DNA of 42,793 nucleotides from Alteromonadaceae bacterium. GTDB lineage: Bacteria > Pseudomonadota > Gammaproteobacteria > Enterobacterales > Alteromonadaceae. Under the pieces are notes generated by a model. It was not told the origin of the DNA and did no database searches. It saw only the letters and a list, made by a program, of their open reading frames with translations. Shown here piece by piece: positions 20,951 through 33,846 of this stretch (positions are counted from its first letter, which is position 1; each line of letters begins with the position of its first letter). The position numbers were made by a program, and so were the translations under genes. The stretch is taken from the NCBI GenBank assembly GCA_023301705.1, contig JALZUE010000091.1, positions 1 to 42,793 on the forward strand. The letters run 5' to 3'.

Positions 20951-22309
20951 GTGGACCATTCACTCTGGCAAAGTTGCCTTTCGGTATTGCAAGAAGAGTT
21001 ACCAGCTCAACAATTTAGTATGTGGATAAGACCACTACAATGTGTTGTTGAAAACAACATAATGACTATTTATGCGCCTAATCGTTTTGTACTTGATTGG
21101 GTTCGTGAAAAGTATGTTGATCGTATAAACGAACTCATTACTTTTAAAGAGTCTGCTAACCCGCCATTATTACGTTTTGATGTTGGTAGTATTCCAAGTT
21201 TAGCTAGTAATACAAGTTCGGTTATGAATACAGTAACTCCTGTGCCAAAAGCTACATCTGCTAGCGAACCGCAACCTAATATTCCAAAGAAAACAAATGT
21301 ATTTATAAAATATACGTTTGATAATTTTGTTGAAGGTAAATCTAATCAACTTGCTAGAGCAGCAGCTTCACAAGTTTCAGACAACCCTGGTTCTGCGTAT
21401 AATCCATTATTCATTTATGGTGATACAGGTTTAGGTAAAACACATTTATTGCATGCCGTAGGCAACGGCATTTTACATAATAATCCTAAAGCTAAAATAG
21501 CTTATATGCATTCAGAACGTTTTGTGCAAGATATGGTAAAAGCACTTCAAAATAATGCGATAGAACAATTTAAACAATATTATCGCTCTGTTGATGCATT
21601 ACTGATAGATGATATTCAATTTTTCGCCAACAAAGAACGTACTCAAGAAGAATTTTTTCACACCTTTAATGCGTTGCTTGAAGGTAACCAACAAATTATT
21701 CTAACAAGTGATCGATATCCTAAAGAAATTGACGGCGTTGAAGACAGGTTAAAATCGCGATTTGGTTGGGGTTTAACAATTGCTATTGAACCTCCTGAAT
21801 TAGAAACACGCGTCGCCATTTTAAAAACAAAAGCAGAAGAACGTAACATTAACCTTGCTGATGAGGTTGCGTTTTTTATTGCTAAGCGTATTCGTGCTAA
21901 TGTTCGTGATTTAGAAGGTGCGTTAAATCGTGTTATTGCTAACGCTAATTTCACCGGTAGACAAATTACTATCGATTTTGTTCGCGAAGCATTACGAGAT
22001 TTACTTGCCTTACAAGATAAGTTAGTTACTATCGATAATATTCAACGCACTGTTGCTGAATACTATAAAATTAAGATTTCAGATTTACTTTCAAAACGTA
22101 GAAGTCGATCTGTTGCTAGACCTAGACAGGTTGCAATGGCATTATCGAAAGAGTTAACGAATCATAGCTTACCTGAAATAGGGGAAGCATTCGGCGGTAG
22201 AGACCATACCACCGTTTTACATGCATGTAGAAAAGTGAAACAGTTGCGTGAAGAAACACACGATATAAAAGAAGATTATTCAAACTTAATAAGAACATTA
22301 TCTTCTTAA
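20951..22309 (+). CDS. dnaA: Chromosomal replication initiator protein DnaA
   Basis: DnaA binds oriC, melts the unwinding element and loads DnaB helicase. The start is GTG 20951, with AGGAG six bases before it; the protein then aligns with E. coli from its first residues ([15 protein letters not shown]). Domain I spans about 1-75 and a short variable linker about 76-115. The AAA+ domain has Walker [10 protein letters not shown] (157-165) and Walker B LLIDDIQF (217-224), then RLKSRFGWG. The C-terminal helix-turn-helix has the DnaA signature [11 protein letters not shown] (415-425) that reads DnaA boxes. At 452 residues it is slightly shorter than the E. coli protein (467), the difference lying in the linker. 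Confidence 0.99.
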   Translation: MDHSLWQSCLSVLQEELPAQQFSMWIRPLQCVVENNIMTIYAPNRFVLDWVREKYVDRINELITFKESANPPLLRFDVGSIPSLASNTSSVMNTVTPVPKATSASEPQPNIPKKTNVFIKYTFDNFVEGKSNQLARAAASQVSDNPGSAYNPLFIYGDTGLGKTHLLHAVGNGILHNNPKAKIAYMHSERFVQDMVKALQNNAIEQFKQYYRSVDALLIDDIQFFANKERTQEEFFHTFNALLEGNQQIILTSDRYPKEIDGVEDRLKSRFGWGLTIAIEPPELETRVAILKTKAEERNINLADEVAFFIAKRIRANVRDLEGALNRVIANANFTGRQITIDFVREALRDLLALQDKLVTIDNIQRTVAEYYKIKISDLLSKRRSRSVARPRQVAMALSKELTNHSLPEIGEAFGGRDHTTVLHACRKVKQLREETHDIKEDYSNLIRTLSS

Positions 22310-22340
22310 AATTAATTAACGTCGGGGTTAGGGTAAATAA

Positions 22341-23443
22341 ATGAAATTTTCATTAAACAGGGAATTACTTTTAAAACCATTATTATTAGTATCAGGCGCA
22401 GTTGAGCGTAAAAGTACGCTGCCTATATTAAGTAATATTCTTTTAGAGGTTAGTGGGCAATCACTTACATTAACAGCCACTGATTTAGAACTTGAAATGG
22501 TTGCTTATAGTGAAATTGAAAATTATGGCCAAGATGGTAAAATTACTATACCTGCACGTAAACTGTTAGATATTTGTAAAAGCTTACCAGAAGGTTCAAT
22601 GTTAACATTTGAACTTGAAAATGATTCTATTAAAATTAGTACAGGACGAAGTAAATATTCATTAGCTTCACTCCCTGCAAACGATTTTCCAAATGTTGAA
22701 CAATGGCAAGGTGATACTGAATTTACTTTAAGTAAAAATGAATTGTTGCGCTTAATTGAAAGTACGCACTTTTCTATGGCTAATCAAGATGTTCGTTACT
22801 ATCTTAACGGTATGTCAATAGAGACAGAAGGAAACGAAATTCGTTCTGTTGCTACAGACGGTCACCGTTTAGCTATTTGCAAAATTAATAATGACCAATT
22901 ATCACTTCCAACACGTCAAGTAATTGTGCCACGTAAAGGTATTTTAGAAATTATTCGTTTGCTTAATCCAGTAGATGAGTCAGTTAAAATATTTTTAGGT
23001 GCTAATCATATTCGTATTATTGATACACATTTTTCGTTTACTAGTAAATTGGTCGATGGACGTTTTCCTGATTACCGCCGTGTTTTACCCCGCAATGGAG
23101 ATAAAATATTTGAAGCTAATAAAGATGCGCTTCGCCAAGTTTTATCTCGAGCTTCTATCTTATCTAATGAAAAATTTAAAGGTGTACGTTTAAATTTTGA
23201 AGCAACTGAACTCAAAATTACAGCGAATAACCCAGAGCAAGAACAAGCAGAAGAAGTGATTGAAATTCAATTCCCTTATGACGCTTTAGAAATTGGCTTT
23301 AATGTTAGTTATGTTCTTGATGTACTTAACGCAATAAAAGACGACACAGTTAAATTCACATTAGCTGACGCTAATAGTAGTGTTATTATTGAAGGTAGTA
23401 ATTCTTCTGAAGCTCTTTACGTTGTTATGCCAATGCGTTTGTA

Positions 23444-23444
<1 letters not shown>
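22341..23444 (+). CDS. dnaN: DNA polymerase III subunit beta (sliding clamp)
   Basis: DnaN is the ring-shaped clamp that holds the replicative polymerase on DNA and, with Hda, switches off DnaA. The 367-residue protein (E. coli 366) has the three-fold repeated clamp fold. Recognisable segments are MKFSLNRELLLKPLLLVSGAVERKST at the start (residues 1-26, split here by description only), SVATDGHRLAIC near 170-181, DGRFPDYRRVLP near 240-251, and the C-terminal YVVMPMRL that forms the partner-binding pocket. AGGGTAAA precedes the ATG. The stop overlaps the recF start by one base (TAATG), showing translational coupling. Confidence 0.99.
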
Positions 23445-26984
<3,540 letters not shown>

Positions 26985-26999
26985 TTAATTGTTAGTAAT

Positions 27000-27034
27000 A
27001 AAAATGCCCGGTCATCATATCGGGCATTTTTATT
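27000..27034 (+). terminator. Terminator after gyrB
   Basis: AAAATGCCCG (27001-27010) pairs with CGGGCATTTT (27021-27030) over a 10-nt loop and is followed by T-rich sequence. It lies 16 bp past the gyrB stop and ends the dnaA-dnaN-recF-gyrB transcript. Confidence 0.9.
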
Positions 27035-27166
27035 TGTATATTTTGGTGTTTATTTTGAATTGAATATTTAACTTAAAATAAACACCTTATTAATCTAAGT
27101 GTTATTTTGATAATATTTAGATTAGTAAATAAAATGAATTTTAAGTAAATTCATTGTTTACTCTCA

Positions 27167-27196
27167 TTGCTGATAATCTAATAAAACAGGTATAAT
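27167..27196 (+). promoter_or_regulatory. glyQS promoter
   Basis: TTGCTG (27167-27172), an 18-bp spacer and a perfect TATAAT (27191-27196) lie 44 bp before the glyQ ATG. The rest of the 27035-27240 gap is AT-rich, and I see no T-box or other leader structure in it. Confidence 0.7.
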
Positions 27197-27240
27197 CTGC
27201 AGTATTAATTTTTTAATCAATTACATAAATCCGGAACGAC

Positions 27241-28167
27241 ATGAGTACGTTTGACATAAAAACATTTCAGGGGCTTATTTTGCAATTGCAAGATTATTGG
27301 TCTCGCCAAGGTTGCGTTATTATTCAGCCACTTGATTTAGAAGTAGGTGCTGGTACTTTTCACCCTATGACATTCTTACGCGCTATTGGTCCAGAGCCAA
27401 TGAGTAGTGCATACGTACAACCTTGTCGTCGTCCTACTGATGGTCGTTATGGTGAAAACCCTAACCGTTTACAGCATTACTATCAATTTCAAGTAATGCT
27501 AAAGCCGTCGCCAAAAAATATTCAAGAACTATACTTAAACTCGTTAAATGAATTAGGCATTGATACATTAGTACATGATATTCGTTTTGTTGAAGACAAC
27601 TGGGAATCTCCTACGTTAGGCGCATGGGGTTTAGGTTGGGAAGTATGGTTAAACGGTATGGAAGTTACTCAGTTTACCTATTTTCAGCAAGTAGGTGGCT
27701 TAGAGTGTGCACCTGTAACTGGTGAAATTACTTATGGTTTAGAACGCCTAGCTATGTACATTCAAAATGTTGACAGTATTTATGATCTTGTTTGGGCTGA
27801 TGGCCCAATGGGTAAAGTACTGTATGGTGATGTTTTTCATCAAAATGAAGTAGAGCAATCTGCTTATAACTTTGAACATGCAGATGTAGAGCAATTATTT
27901 AATACATTTGATCATTGTGAAAAAGAAAGTGAAAAATTGATTGAAGCTGGTTTGGCTTTACCTGCATATGAGCAAGTTATGAAAGCTTCACATGCGTTTA
28001 ATTTATTAGATGCACGTCATGCTATTTCAGTAACAGAGCGCCAGCGTTATATTTTACGTGTTAGATCGTTATCAAAGGCATGTGCAGAAGCATATTATGC
28101 TAAACGTGAAGAGCTTGGTTTCCCATTATGTAAAAATTCTCCATCAGAAACCGGAGGAGAAAGCTAA
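27241..28167 (+). CDS. glyQ: Glycyl-tRNA synthetase alpha subunit
   Basis: GlyQ is the catalytic class II subunit of the bacterial alpha2beta2 glycyl-tRNA synthetase; it forms glycyl-adenylate. The 308-residue protein (E. coli 303) starts [18 protein letters not shown], and contains the motif region [16 protein letters not shown], the motif 2 loop [19 protein letters not shown], and [22 protein letters not shown] near the end of the active site. A GGAA ribosome-binding element precedes it. The stop overlaps the glyS start (TAATG), which should keep the subunits balanced. Confidence 0.98.
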   Translation: MSTFDIKTFQGLILQLQDYWSRQGCVIIQPLDLEVGAGTFHPMTFLRAIGPEPMSSAYVQPCRRPTDGRYGENPNRLQHYYQFQVMLKPSPKNIQELYLNSLNELGIDTLVHDIRFVEDNWESPTLGAWGLGWEVWLNGMEVTQFTYFQQVGGLECAPVTGEITYGLERLAMYIQNVDSIYDLVWADGPMGKVLYGDVFHQNEVEQSAYNFEHADVEQLFNTFDHCEKESEKLIEAGLALPAYEQVMKASHAFNLLDARHAISVTERQRYILRVRSLSKACAEAYYAKREELGFPLCKNSPSETGGES

Positions 28168-30233
28168 TGACAACTAATACATTATTAATTGAATTAGGTA
28201 CTGAAGAGTTACCACCAACGTTACTAAAAACATTAGCAACAACATTTTTTGACCAAGTGACAGCACAACTTAATGACTTATCATTAACGTATAGCAGTGC
28301 AAAATGGTTCGCGTCACCACGTCGTTTGTCTATTCAAGTTTTTGATTTAATCGAAAAACAAGAAGATAAAGTGGTTGAAAAGCGTGGCCCGGCAATAAAC
28401 GTTGCTTTTGATGCAGAAGGAAATCCAAGTAAAGCTGCACAGGGTTGGGCTCGTTCAAACGGTATCACTGTTGAACAAGCAGAGCGTTTAGTGACAAATA
28501 AAGGTGAATGGTTACTTCATAAGGCAACACAATCGGGTCAGGCTATTGATCAATTGATTCCTACTATAGTAACTAAAGCCTTAGAAAAATTACCTATTCC
28601 AAAGCCAATGCGTTGGGGTAGTGGCAGAACACAGTTTATTCGTCCAGTACATACATTAATTATGATGTACGGTTCATCAGTTATTAATGGTGAAATTTTA
28701 GGTGTAGCGTCAAGTAATCTCAGCCAAGGTCACCGTTTTCATCATCAGGGTGAATTAGTAATTTCATCAGCTGATAATTACGAAACTGAATTATTAGCAG
28801 CGCATGTAGTTGCTGATTACGATACAAGACAACAAAGCATTTCAGCCGCAATTACTGCTGCAGCTGAATCACTCGATGCACAAGCGTTGGTTGATCAAGA
28901 ACTATTAGATGAAGTAACGTCATTAGTTGAATGGCCAGTTGTGCTTGTTGGTGATTTTGATAAAGCGTTTTTAGAAGTGCCTGCGGAACCATTAATTTAC
29001 TCAATGAAAGATCATCAAAAGTACTTTCCAGTATTAAGTCGTACTGGTGAGTTACAAAATAAATTTATTTTTGTAACAAATATTGAAAGTAAAGATCCTA
29101 ATCAAGTGATTTTTGGTAACGAAAAAGTTATTCGTCCTCGTTTAGCTGACGCAGAGTTCTTTTTTAACACAGATAAAAAGCAATCGCTTGAATCACGTTT
29201 AGCTAGTTTAGAAAATGTATTATTTCAAAAACAATTGGGCACGCTTAAAGCGAAGTCTGAACGTATTGCTTCACTAAGTGAATACATTGCTAGTGAACTT
29301 AAAGAAAACACAGCACAAGCGCATAGAGCAGGCTTACTAAGTAAAACAGATTTAATGTCTGATATGGTATTAGAGTTTCCTCAAGTACAAGGTACTATGG
29401 GTAAATACTATGCAGAAAATGATGGTGAGGATGCTGCAGTAGCACAAGCATTACAAGATCAGTATCGTCCGCGCTTTGCTGGTGATACTTTACCTGAGGC
29501 AAATATTGGTTGTGCCGTAGCAATTGCAGATAAAATAGATACGTTAGTGGGTATTTTTGGTATCAACCAAGCACCTAAAGGTGATAAAGACCCATTTGCT
29601 TTACGTCGTGCAGCAATTGGCATTATTCGTATTATTATTGAAAAAGAATTGTCGTTAGATGTTGCTGATTTAGTATCGCAAAGTATTACCAATTATGGTG
29701 ATAAATTATTAAATACGAATACACAAGCTGACGTAATGAGCTTTGTATTGGGTCGTTATCGTGCTTTTTATCAAGAACAAAAAGTGTCAGTTGATATTAT
29801 TCAATCAGTTTTAGCTAAAGAGCCTACGGCGCCATTAGATTTTGATAAGCGTGTAAAAGCCGTATCATTCTTTAAAACGCTTGAAGCATCATCTACATTA
29901 GCAGCGGCTAACAAGCGCGTAGGTAACATTTTAGCCAAGTTTACTGGTGAGTTAAATGATAAGGTAAATGCTGATTTAGCAACTGAAACCGTTGAAACAA
30001 CATTAATTACGACGTTTGAATCAATTGAAACAACATTGGTAGATTTAGTTGCTAAAAAAGAATATCAAGCTGTGTTAACTGCTTTAGCAGAATTAAAAAC
30101 ACCTATTGATAACTTCTTTGATGGTGTAATGGTAATGGCAGATGATGAACAAATTAAAGTGAATCGTTTAACATTACTTGCAAGTATTCGAGCAAGCTTT
30201 TTACAAGTAGCTGATATTTCATTATTACAATAA
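28167..30233 (+). CDS. glyS: Glycyl-tRNA synthetase beta subunit
   Basis: GlyS binds tRNA-Gly and is required for aminoacylation with GlyQ. The 688-residue protein (E. coli 689) starts with TLLIELGTEELPP, continues with KWFASPRRLSI, RGPAIN and PMRWG, and contains an HD-domain-like region (KTDLMSDMVLEFPQVQGTMG). GDKDPFALRRAA and a C-terminal anticodon-binding-like helical domain (DFFDGVMVMADDE-type segment, here NFFDGVMVMADDE) follow. ATG overlaps the glyQ stop, and a bidirectional terminator follows. Confidence 0.98.
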   Translation: MTTNTLLIELGTEELPPTLLKTLATTFFDQVTAQLNDLSLTYSSAKWFASPRRLSIQVFDLIEKQEDKVVEKRGPAINVAFDAEGNPSKAAQGWARSNGITVEQAERLVTNKGEWLLHKATQSGQAIDQLIPTIVTKALEKLPIPKPMRWGSGRTQFIRPVHTLIMMYGSSVINGEILGVASSNLSQGHRFHHQGELVISSADNYETELLAAHVVADYDTRQQSISAAITAAAESLDAQALVDQELLDEVTSLVEWPVVLVGDFDKAFLEVPAEPLIYSMKDHQKYFPVLSRTGELQNKFIFVTNIESKDPNQVIFGNEKVIRPRLADAEFFFNTDKKQSLESRLASLENVLFQKQLGTLKAKSERIASLSEYIASELKENTAQAHRAGLLSKTDLMSDMVLEFPQVQGTMGKYYAENDGEDAAVAQALQDQYRPRFAGDTLPEANIGCAVAIADKIDTLVGIFGINQAPKGDKDPFALRRAAIGIIRIIIEKELSLDVADLVSQSITNYGDKLLNTNTQADVMSFVLGRYRAFYQEQKVSVDIIQSVLAKEPTAPLDFDKRVKAVSFFKTLEASSTLAAANKRVGNILAKFTGELNDKVNADLATETVETTLITTFESIETTLVDLVAKKEYQAVLTALAELKTPIDNFFDGVMVMADDEQIKVNRLTLLASIRASFLQVADISLLQ

Positions 30234-30253
30234 TAATATTATTATTGAGTTAT

Positions 30254-30283
30254 AAAAAAGGAATGCTTAGCATTCCTTTTTTT
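30254..30283. terminator. Shared terminator between glyS and tusA
   Basis: A 13-bp stem (30254-30266 with 30270-30282) with a 3-nt loop carries A-runs on the left and T-runs on the right. It can end glyS on the plus strand and tusA on the minus strand, since both genes run toward it. Confidence 0.9.
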
Positions 30284-30328
30284 ATGCCTGTCAATCATGT
30301 TATTAAACATTGATTGCATAAAGCGGTT

Positions 30329-30577
30329 TTATTGTGATTTTTTAATGACAAACCAATAAGGTTTTTCTTTTATTTGTTGCACGAGTAACTCATGTTCCAT
30401 AAATCGACAGAAACTGGGGATATCACGAGTCGTTGATGTATCGTCTGCAATAACCAGTAATGTTTCACCAACAGCTATTTTACGTATATTTAAGCGAACC
30501 ATCATTACAGGTTCAGGGCATCGTAATCCTATGGCATCTAATTGGTGATCGGCTTTTTGTTGTTGTGCTTCAAACAT
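30329..30577 (-). CDS. tusA: Sulfur-carrier protein TusA (SirA family)
   Basis: TusA accepts a persulfide sulfur from IscS and passes it on for 2-thiouridine in tRNA wobble positions. The 82-residue protein (E. coli 81) carries the family motif [12 protein letters not shown], with the active Cys20 at the start of the first helix, followed by the beta-alpha fold ([19 protein letters not shown]). It is a single gene convergent with glyS. Its link with mnmE/mnmG is functional: all act on the same tRNA wobble uridines. Confidence 0.96.
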   Translation of the reverse strand: MFEAQQQKADHQLDAIGLRCPEPVMMVRLNIRKIAVGETLLVIADDTSTTRDIPSFCRFMEHELLVQQIKEKPYWFVIKKSQ

Positions 30578-30922
30578 TAATAACTGCTTACATAATTTTC
30601 AATAGGTATATTTTACGTACCTGATAAAGAAAAAACACTATTACCTGATTAAATATAAATATCACTTAATATTTTAAAATAAAGTGGTTTTAATTAAGTT
30701 GTTGATTATTATGGTTTTAATTTATACTTATGATGTTGGATACATTAAAATAGATAAAACTTAATGTTTTATAAAATATAATATGTGCAATGCCTTTCAT
30801 ATAAACAGTGATAAATAAAATAAATACTGCATTTTGTATTGAGTGTTTTTGTTTAAAGCGTTTATGATGAAGTAAGTAGTGAGTTGCTACTTGTTTACTT
30901 TTCCTTTAATTGTGAGATTGAC
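30578..30922. promoter_or_regulatory. AT-rich divergent intergenic region between tusA and slt
   Basis: This 345-bp gap lies between divergent genes and must hold both promoters. The best candidate for slt is TTGAGT (30839-30844), an 18-bp spacer and TATGAT (30863-30868), about 55 bp before the ATG. I could not choose a tusA promoter among several AT-rich possibilities. No small ORF, RNA gene or clear hairpin was recognised. Confidence 0.4.
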
Positions 30923-32908
30923 ATGCTATTTTTTCTGCGCCGTTGTCTGGCTGTTTTACCTAATTTACAACCACTCAATATTTTTACCTTAATGGCATTA
31001 GTATTAGTTTATTCACCATTTGTTTCAAGTGAAGAATTAGCAGCTATATATAAACAGCAATTAACGTTTAATGAAGCCGAAAATGAACGTTTTTTCGCAG
31101 CTGAAAAAATGTTAATTAAAACAACAAGTGAAAAAGAATTTCTTAAAGCGTATACAGCGTTGGCAGGGTATCCACTACAACCTTATTTACAACAAAAATA
31201 TTTATTGAAAAATATTACGTTATCTAATGAAAAGTTAATTGACGACTTTTTAACACAATACAAAGGTACACCGCTCGATTGGCCATTAAGAAAGAAGTGG
31301 TTGAATTATCTTGATAAAAAAAATAAGTCTGCACGTTATTTAAAATATTATAAGCCAACAAGTAATGTTGGTTTAACATGTAAATATTATCTGTATCAAT
31401 TAAGTTCAGGGGTTAGTAAGCACTTAGTTCTACCTAAAGTTACAAAATTATGGACTGTAGGTAAATCACAAAACAAAGTATGTGATCCGTTATTTAAAGA
31501 ATGGCAAGTACAAGGTTATCGAACTAATGATGTTATATGGCAACGTATAGAGTTAGCTGCAAATGGTGGTAAGGTTACATTACTGCCGTATTTAATTAAG
31601 TTATTACCTGCAGAACAACGTGCTAAAGCTGAGTTATGGCGCAGTGTACGTATCAACCCAAGCTATGTAAGTAGACTTGCTAAATTTACAGAAAAAGATG
31701 GCAAAGAAGCTGAAATTCTTACTTATGGTTTATCACGTTATATTTGGCGAGATCCAGACAATGCGATTAAAACATTTGAACAAGCAAAACGTTCATTTCC
31801 CTTTACAGATAAGCAGTTAAGTCATATTCATGAAAAGTTTGCAGTTGCGTTATCAAGTAAGAATCATAGAAACGCTAATCAGTGGTTAGAAAAGCTTAAT
31901 GACGATCAATACAGCACGAATATTATTCAGTGGCATATCACCCGACTATTAAGAACAGGTGATTGGCCTGACATTAATAAAACATTAAAAACCTTTCCTA
32001 AATCTCAACAAAAACGTATTCAATGGAGATATTGGTATGGACGGAGCCTACTTGAAATAGGAGATATTGAGCAAGGTAAAGCGGTATTAACTAACGTTGC
32101 TGATGAACGACATTATTATGGGTTTTTGGCGGCAGGGCAGTTAGAAACATCTATTAATTTAAACCATGAAGCGGTTGCTATTTCTGAACAAGAAATGAAA
32201 AGTGCATTAGGTTTTCCGGCAGCTAAACGTACCATTTTGTTGTTTGATTTAGGCCGATATGTAGCGGCACGTAAAGAATGGAACTATTGGCAAAAACAAC
32301 TGAATGATCGTGAAAAATTAGCGGCGGCAAAAGCAGCATATGACAGAGGTTGGTATGATAGAGCTATATTTACATTAGCAAAAGTTAAGTTTTTTAATGA
32401 TACAGAATTGCGTTTTCCTTTAGCATTTGAAAGTGACATTACCGCACAGGCTAAGCACAATAATATTAATTCAGCTTGGGCGTTTTCCATTGCTCGCAGA
32501 GAGAGTTCATTTATGAATGATGCACAATCACCTGTAGGGGCAAGCGGATTAATGCAATTAATGCCTGCAACGGCTAAACAATTAAATAAAAAGAAAATAT
32601 CACGTAAAAAACTCTATGAACCAAAGAAGAATATTACGTTAGGAACAAAGTACTTAAAAGAGTTGTTAGCACAATTTGATAATAATCAAATATTGGCAAC
32701 AGCAGCCTATAATGCAGGGCCTCATAGGGTTAATAAATGGTTAAAAGAGCGTTCATCATTACCCGCTGATATTTGGATAGAAACAATTCCTTATAAAGAG
32801 ACACGTGAATATGTAAAAAGTGTGATGGCTTACCAAAAAATTTATTTATTAAAAACTAATCAAACTACACCGCTATTTCAGCAGTTAAGTACAATGGTTA
32901 TTGAATAA
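30923..32908 (+). CDS. slt: Soluble lytic murein transglycosylase (Slt70 type)
   Basis: This periplasmic enzyme cleaves peptidoglycan between MurNAc and GlcNAc, leaving 1,6-anhydroMurNAc. I use ATG 30923 (661 residues; E. coli mature plus signal 645) rather than the upstream in-frame TTG at 30884, because a signal sequence then begins at once (residues about 1-36, FTLMALVLVYSPFVSSEELA). A long superhelical alpha domain follows (about 40-480). The C-terminal goose-lysozyme-like domain has catalytic Glu527 in ARRESSF, then SPVGASGLMQLMPATA and AAYNAGPHRVNKW, and ends with ETREYVKSVMAY. It is flanked by its own intergenic regions and so is probably a single-gene unit. Confidence 0.94.
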   Translation: MLFFLRRCLAVLPNLQPLNIFTLMALVLVYSPFVSSEELAAIYKQQLTFNEAENERFFAAEKMLIKTTSEKEFLKAYTALAGYPLQPYLQQKYLLKNITLSNEKLIDDFLTQYKGTPLDWPLRKKWLNYLDKKNKSARYLKYYKPTSNVGLTCKYYLYQLSSGVSKHLVLPKVTKLWTVGKSQNKVCDPLFKEWQVQGYRTNDVIWQRIELAANGGKVTLLPYLIKLLPAEQRAKAELWRSVRINPSYVSRLAKFTEKDGKEAEILTYGLSRYIWRDPDNAIKTFEQAKRSFPFTDKQLSHIHEKFAVALSSKNHRNANQWLEKLNDDQYSTNIIQWHITRLLRTGDWPDINKTLKTFPKSQQKRIQWRYWYGRSLLEIGDIEQGKAVLTNVADERHYYGFLAAGQLETSINLNHEAVAISEQEMKSALGFPAAKRTILLFDLGRYVAARKEWNYWQKQLNDREKLAAAKAAYDRGWYDRAIFTLAKVKFFNDTELRFPLAFESDITAQAKHNNINSAWAFSIARRESSFMNDAQSPVGASGLMQLMPATAKQLNKKKISRKKLYEPKKNITLGTKYLKELLAQFDNNQILATAAYNAGPHRVNKWLKERSSLPADIWIETIPYKETREYVKSVMAYQKIYLLKTNQTTPLFQQLSTMVIE

Positions 32909-32920
32909 ATTACTAATGAA

Positions 32921-33016
32921 ACAAAATACAAGATTAATAACATTGTATTTTGTTCATACGAGTGAATAAAAAAGTACTTAAACGATAACAACTAACAGTA
33001 CTTAGTATTATTCACT
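32921..33016. repeat. Two adjacent inverted repeats downstream of slt
   Basis: The first hairpin pairs ACAAAATACAA (32921-32931) with TTGTATTTTGT (32943-32953), a perfect 11-bp AT-rich stem. The second pairs AGTGAATAA (32961-32969) with TTATTCACT (33008-33016), with an inner arm AAGTACT (32972-32978) with AGTACTT (32997-33003). The first may be the slt terminator, although it is A/T-only apart from two pairs. The second lies upstream of yigZ and could be regulatory. Confidence 0.55.
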
Positions 33017-33100
33017 GACGTTGTGAATGTATTCAATGTTGATCTAATGAATCCTGAAATATCAACAGACCCTATAAGTAATGTTTGCTAAACTATGCGA

Positions 33101-33106
33101 TATAAT
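33101..33106 (+). promoter_or_regulatory. Possible -10 element for yigZ-trkH
   Basis: A perfect TATAAT lies about 70 bp before the preferred yigZ start. No good -35 hexamer is found at 16-18 bp (GTAATG at 33078-33083 is poor), so this is a weak call. Confidence 0.35.
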
Positions 33107-33177
33107 GTTGTTTGACGATTTAATTACAAATGCTTTTTCAAACAATACCTGTTATCGCTATTTTAAAAGTAAGTAAT

Positions 33178-33792
33178 ATGAGCACGTCATATTTAGTTCC
33201 TAATGATTCAATAGAACATGAAACCGTTGTAACGCGCAGTCGGTTTATTTGTTATTTATCTCCTTGTCAGTCGACAGAACAAGCTCGTGAACTTGTTAAG
33301 TTACAACAACATAATCATCCTCAAGCTTCACATCATTGTTATGCTTATTTATCAGCGCAGCCAGACAGTAGTCAATTTTATGGTTTTTCTGATGATGGAG
33401 AACCAAGCGGTACCGCAGGAAAACCTATGTTGTCTATGTTACAAGGAGGTAACGTTGGTGAAATTTGTGCGGTAGTAGTTCGTTACTTTGGTGGTACTAA
33501 GTTAGGTACTGGAGGATTACAGCGCGCTTATGGTGCTAGTGTTCGTAATGCACTGGCTAATTTACCAACAAAAATAAAAATACCCATGGTAGATAAACGT
33601 TTAGCGTGTCAATATACTCAAGTAAACGATGTATTACATTTGTTAAAAATACATGACGGACAATTAAAATCTCAACACTTTAATGAACAAGTTGAGCTAT
33701 TATTATCAATACCCGTTGTGAATATCGAGCAATTTGCTTTGCAACTATTAACGTTATCGGCAGGGCAGTTAACGTTAATAAATATTGATTAA
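33178..33792 (+). CDS. yigZ: YigZ family protein (IMPACT/UPF0029)
   Basis: The cellular role of YigZ is unresolved; eukaryotic IMPACT relatives regulate the Gcn2 kinase, and the bacterial fold resembles nucleic-acid-binding domains of EF-G. I choose ATG 33178 (204 residues, as in E. coli) over the upstream in-frame ATG 33130, because the protein then starts at the conserved STSYLVPNDSIEHET. The IMPACT domain shows GFSDDGEPSGTAGKPML (from about residue 69) and VVRYFGGTKLGTGGL (about 104-118). A small C-terminal ferredoxin-like domain follows. It lies 54 bp before trkH, and the same yigZ-trkH pairing occurs in E. coli. Confidence 0.93.
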   Translation: MSTSYLVPNDSIEHETVVTRSRFICYLSPCQSTEQARELVKLQQHNHPQASHHCYAYLSAQPDSSQFYGFSDDGEPSGTAGKPMLSMLQGGNVGEICAVVVRYFGGTKLGTGGLQRAYGASVRNALANLPTKIKIPMVDKRLACQYTQVNDVLHLLKIHDGQLKSQHFNEQVELLLSIPVVNIEQFALQLLTLSAGQLTLINID

Positions 33793-33846
33793 TACACAGT
33801 ATTAAAAAATACATTTTAAATAACACAATAAATAACAAGTACGACT

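Noticed and set aside
27035-27240. T-box or other riboswitch before glyQ
   Set aside because: The gap has a plain promoter 44 bp from the start and no specifier-loop or antiterminator pattern.
30884-30922. Upstream TTG start for the lytic transglycosylase
   Set aside because: It would add 13 residues before a good signal sequence; ATG 30923 gives a normal exported protein.
33130-33177. Upstream ATG for yigZ
   Set aside because: The extra 16 residues are hydrophobic and not part of the family, and ATG 33178 gives the usual 204 residues.
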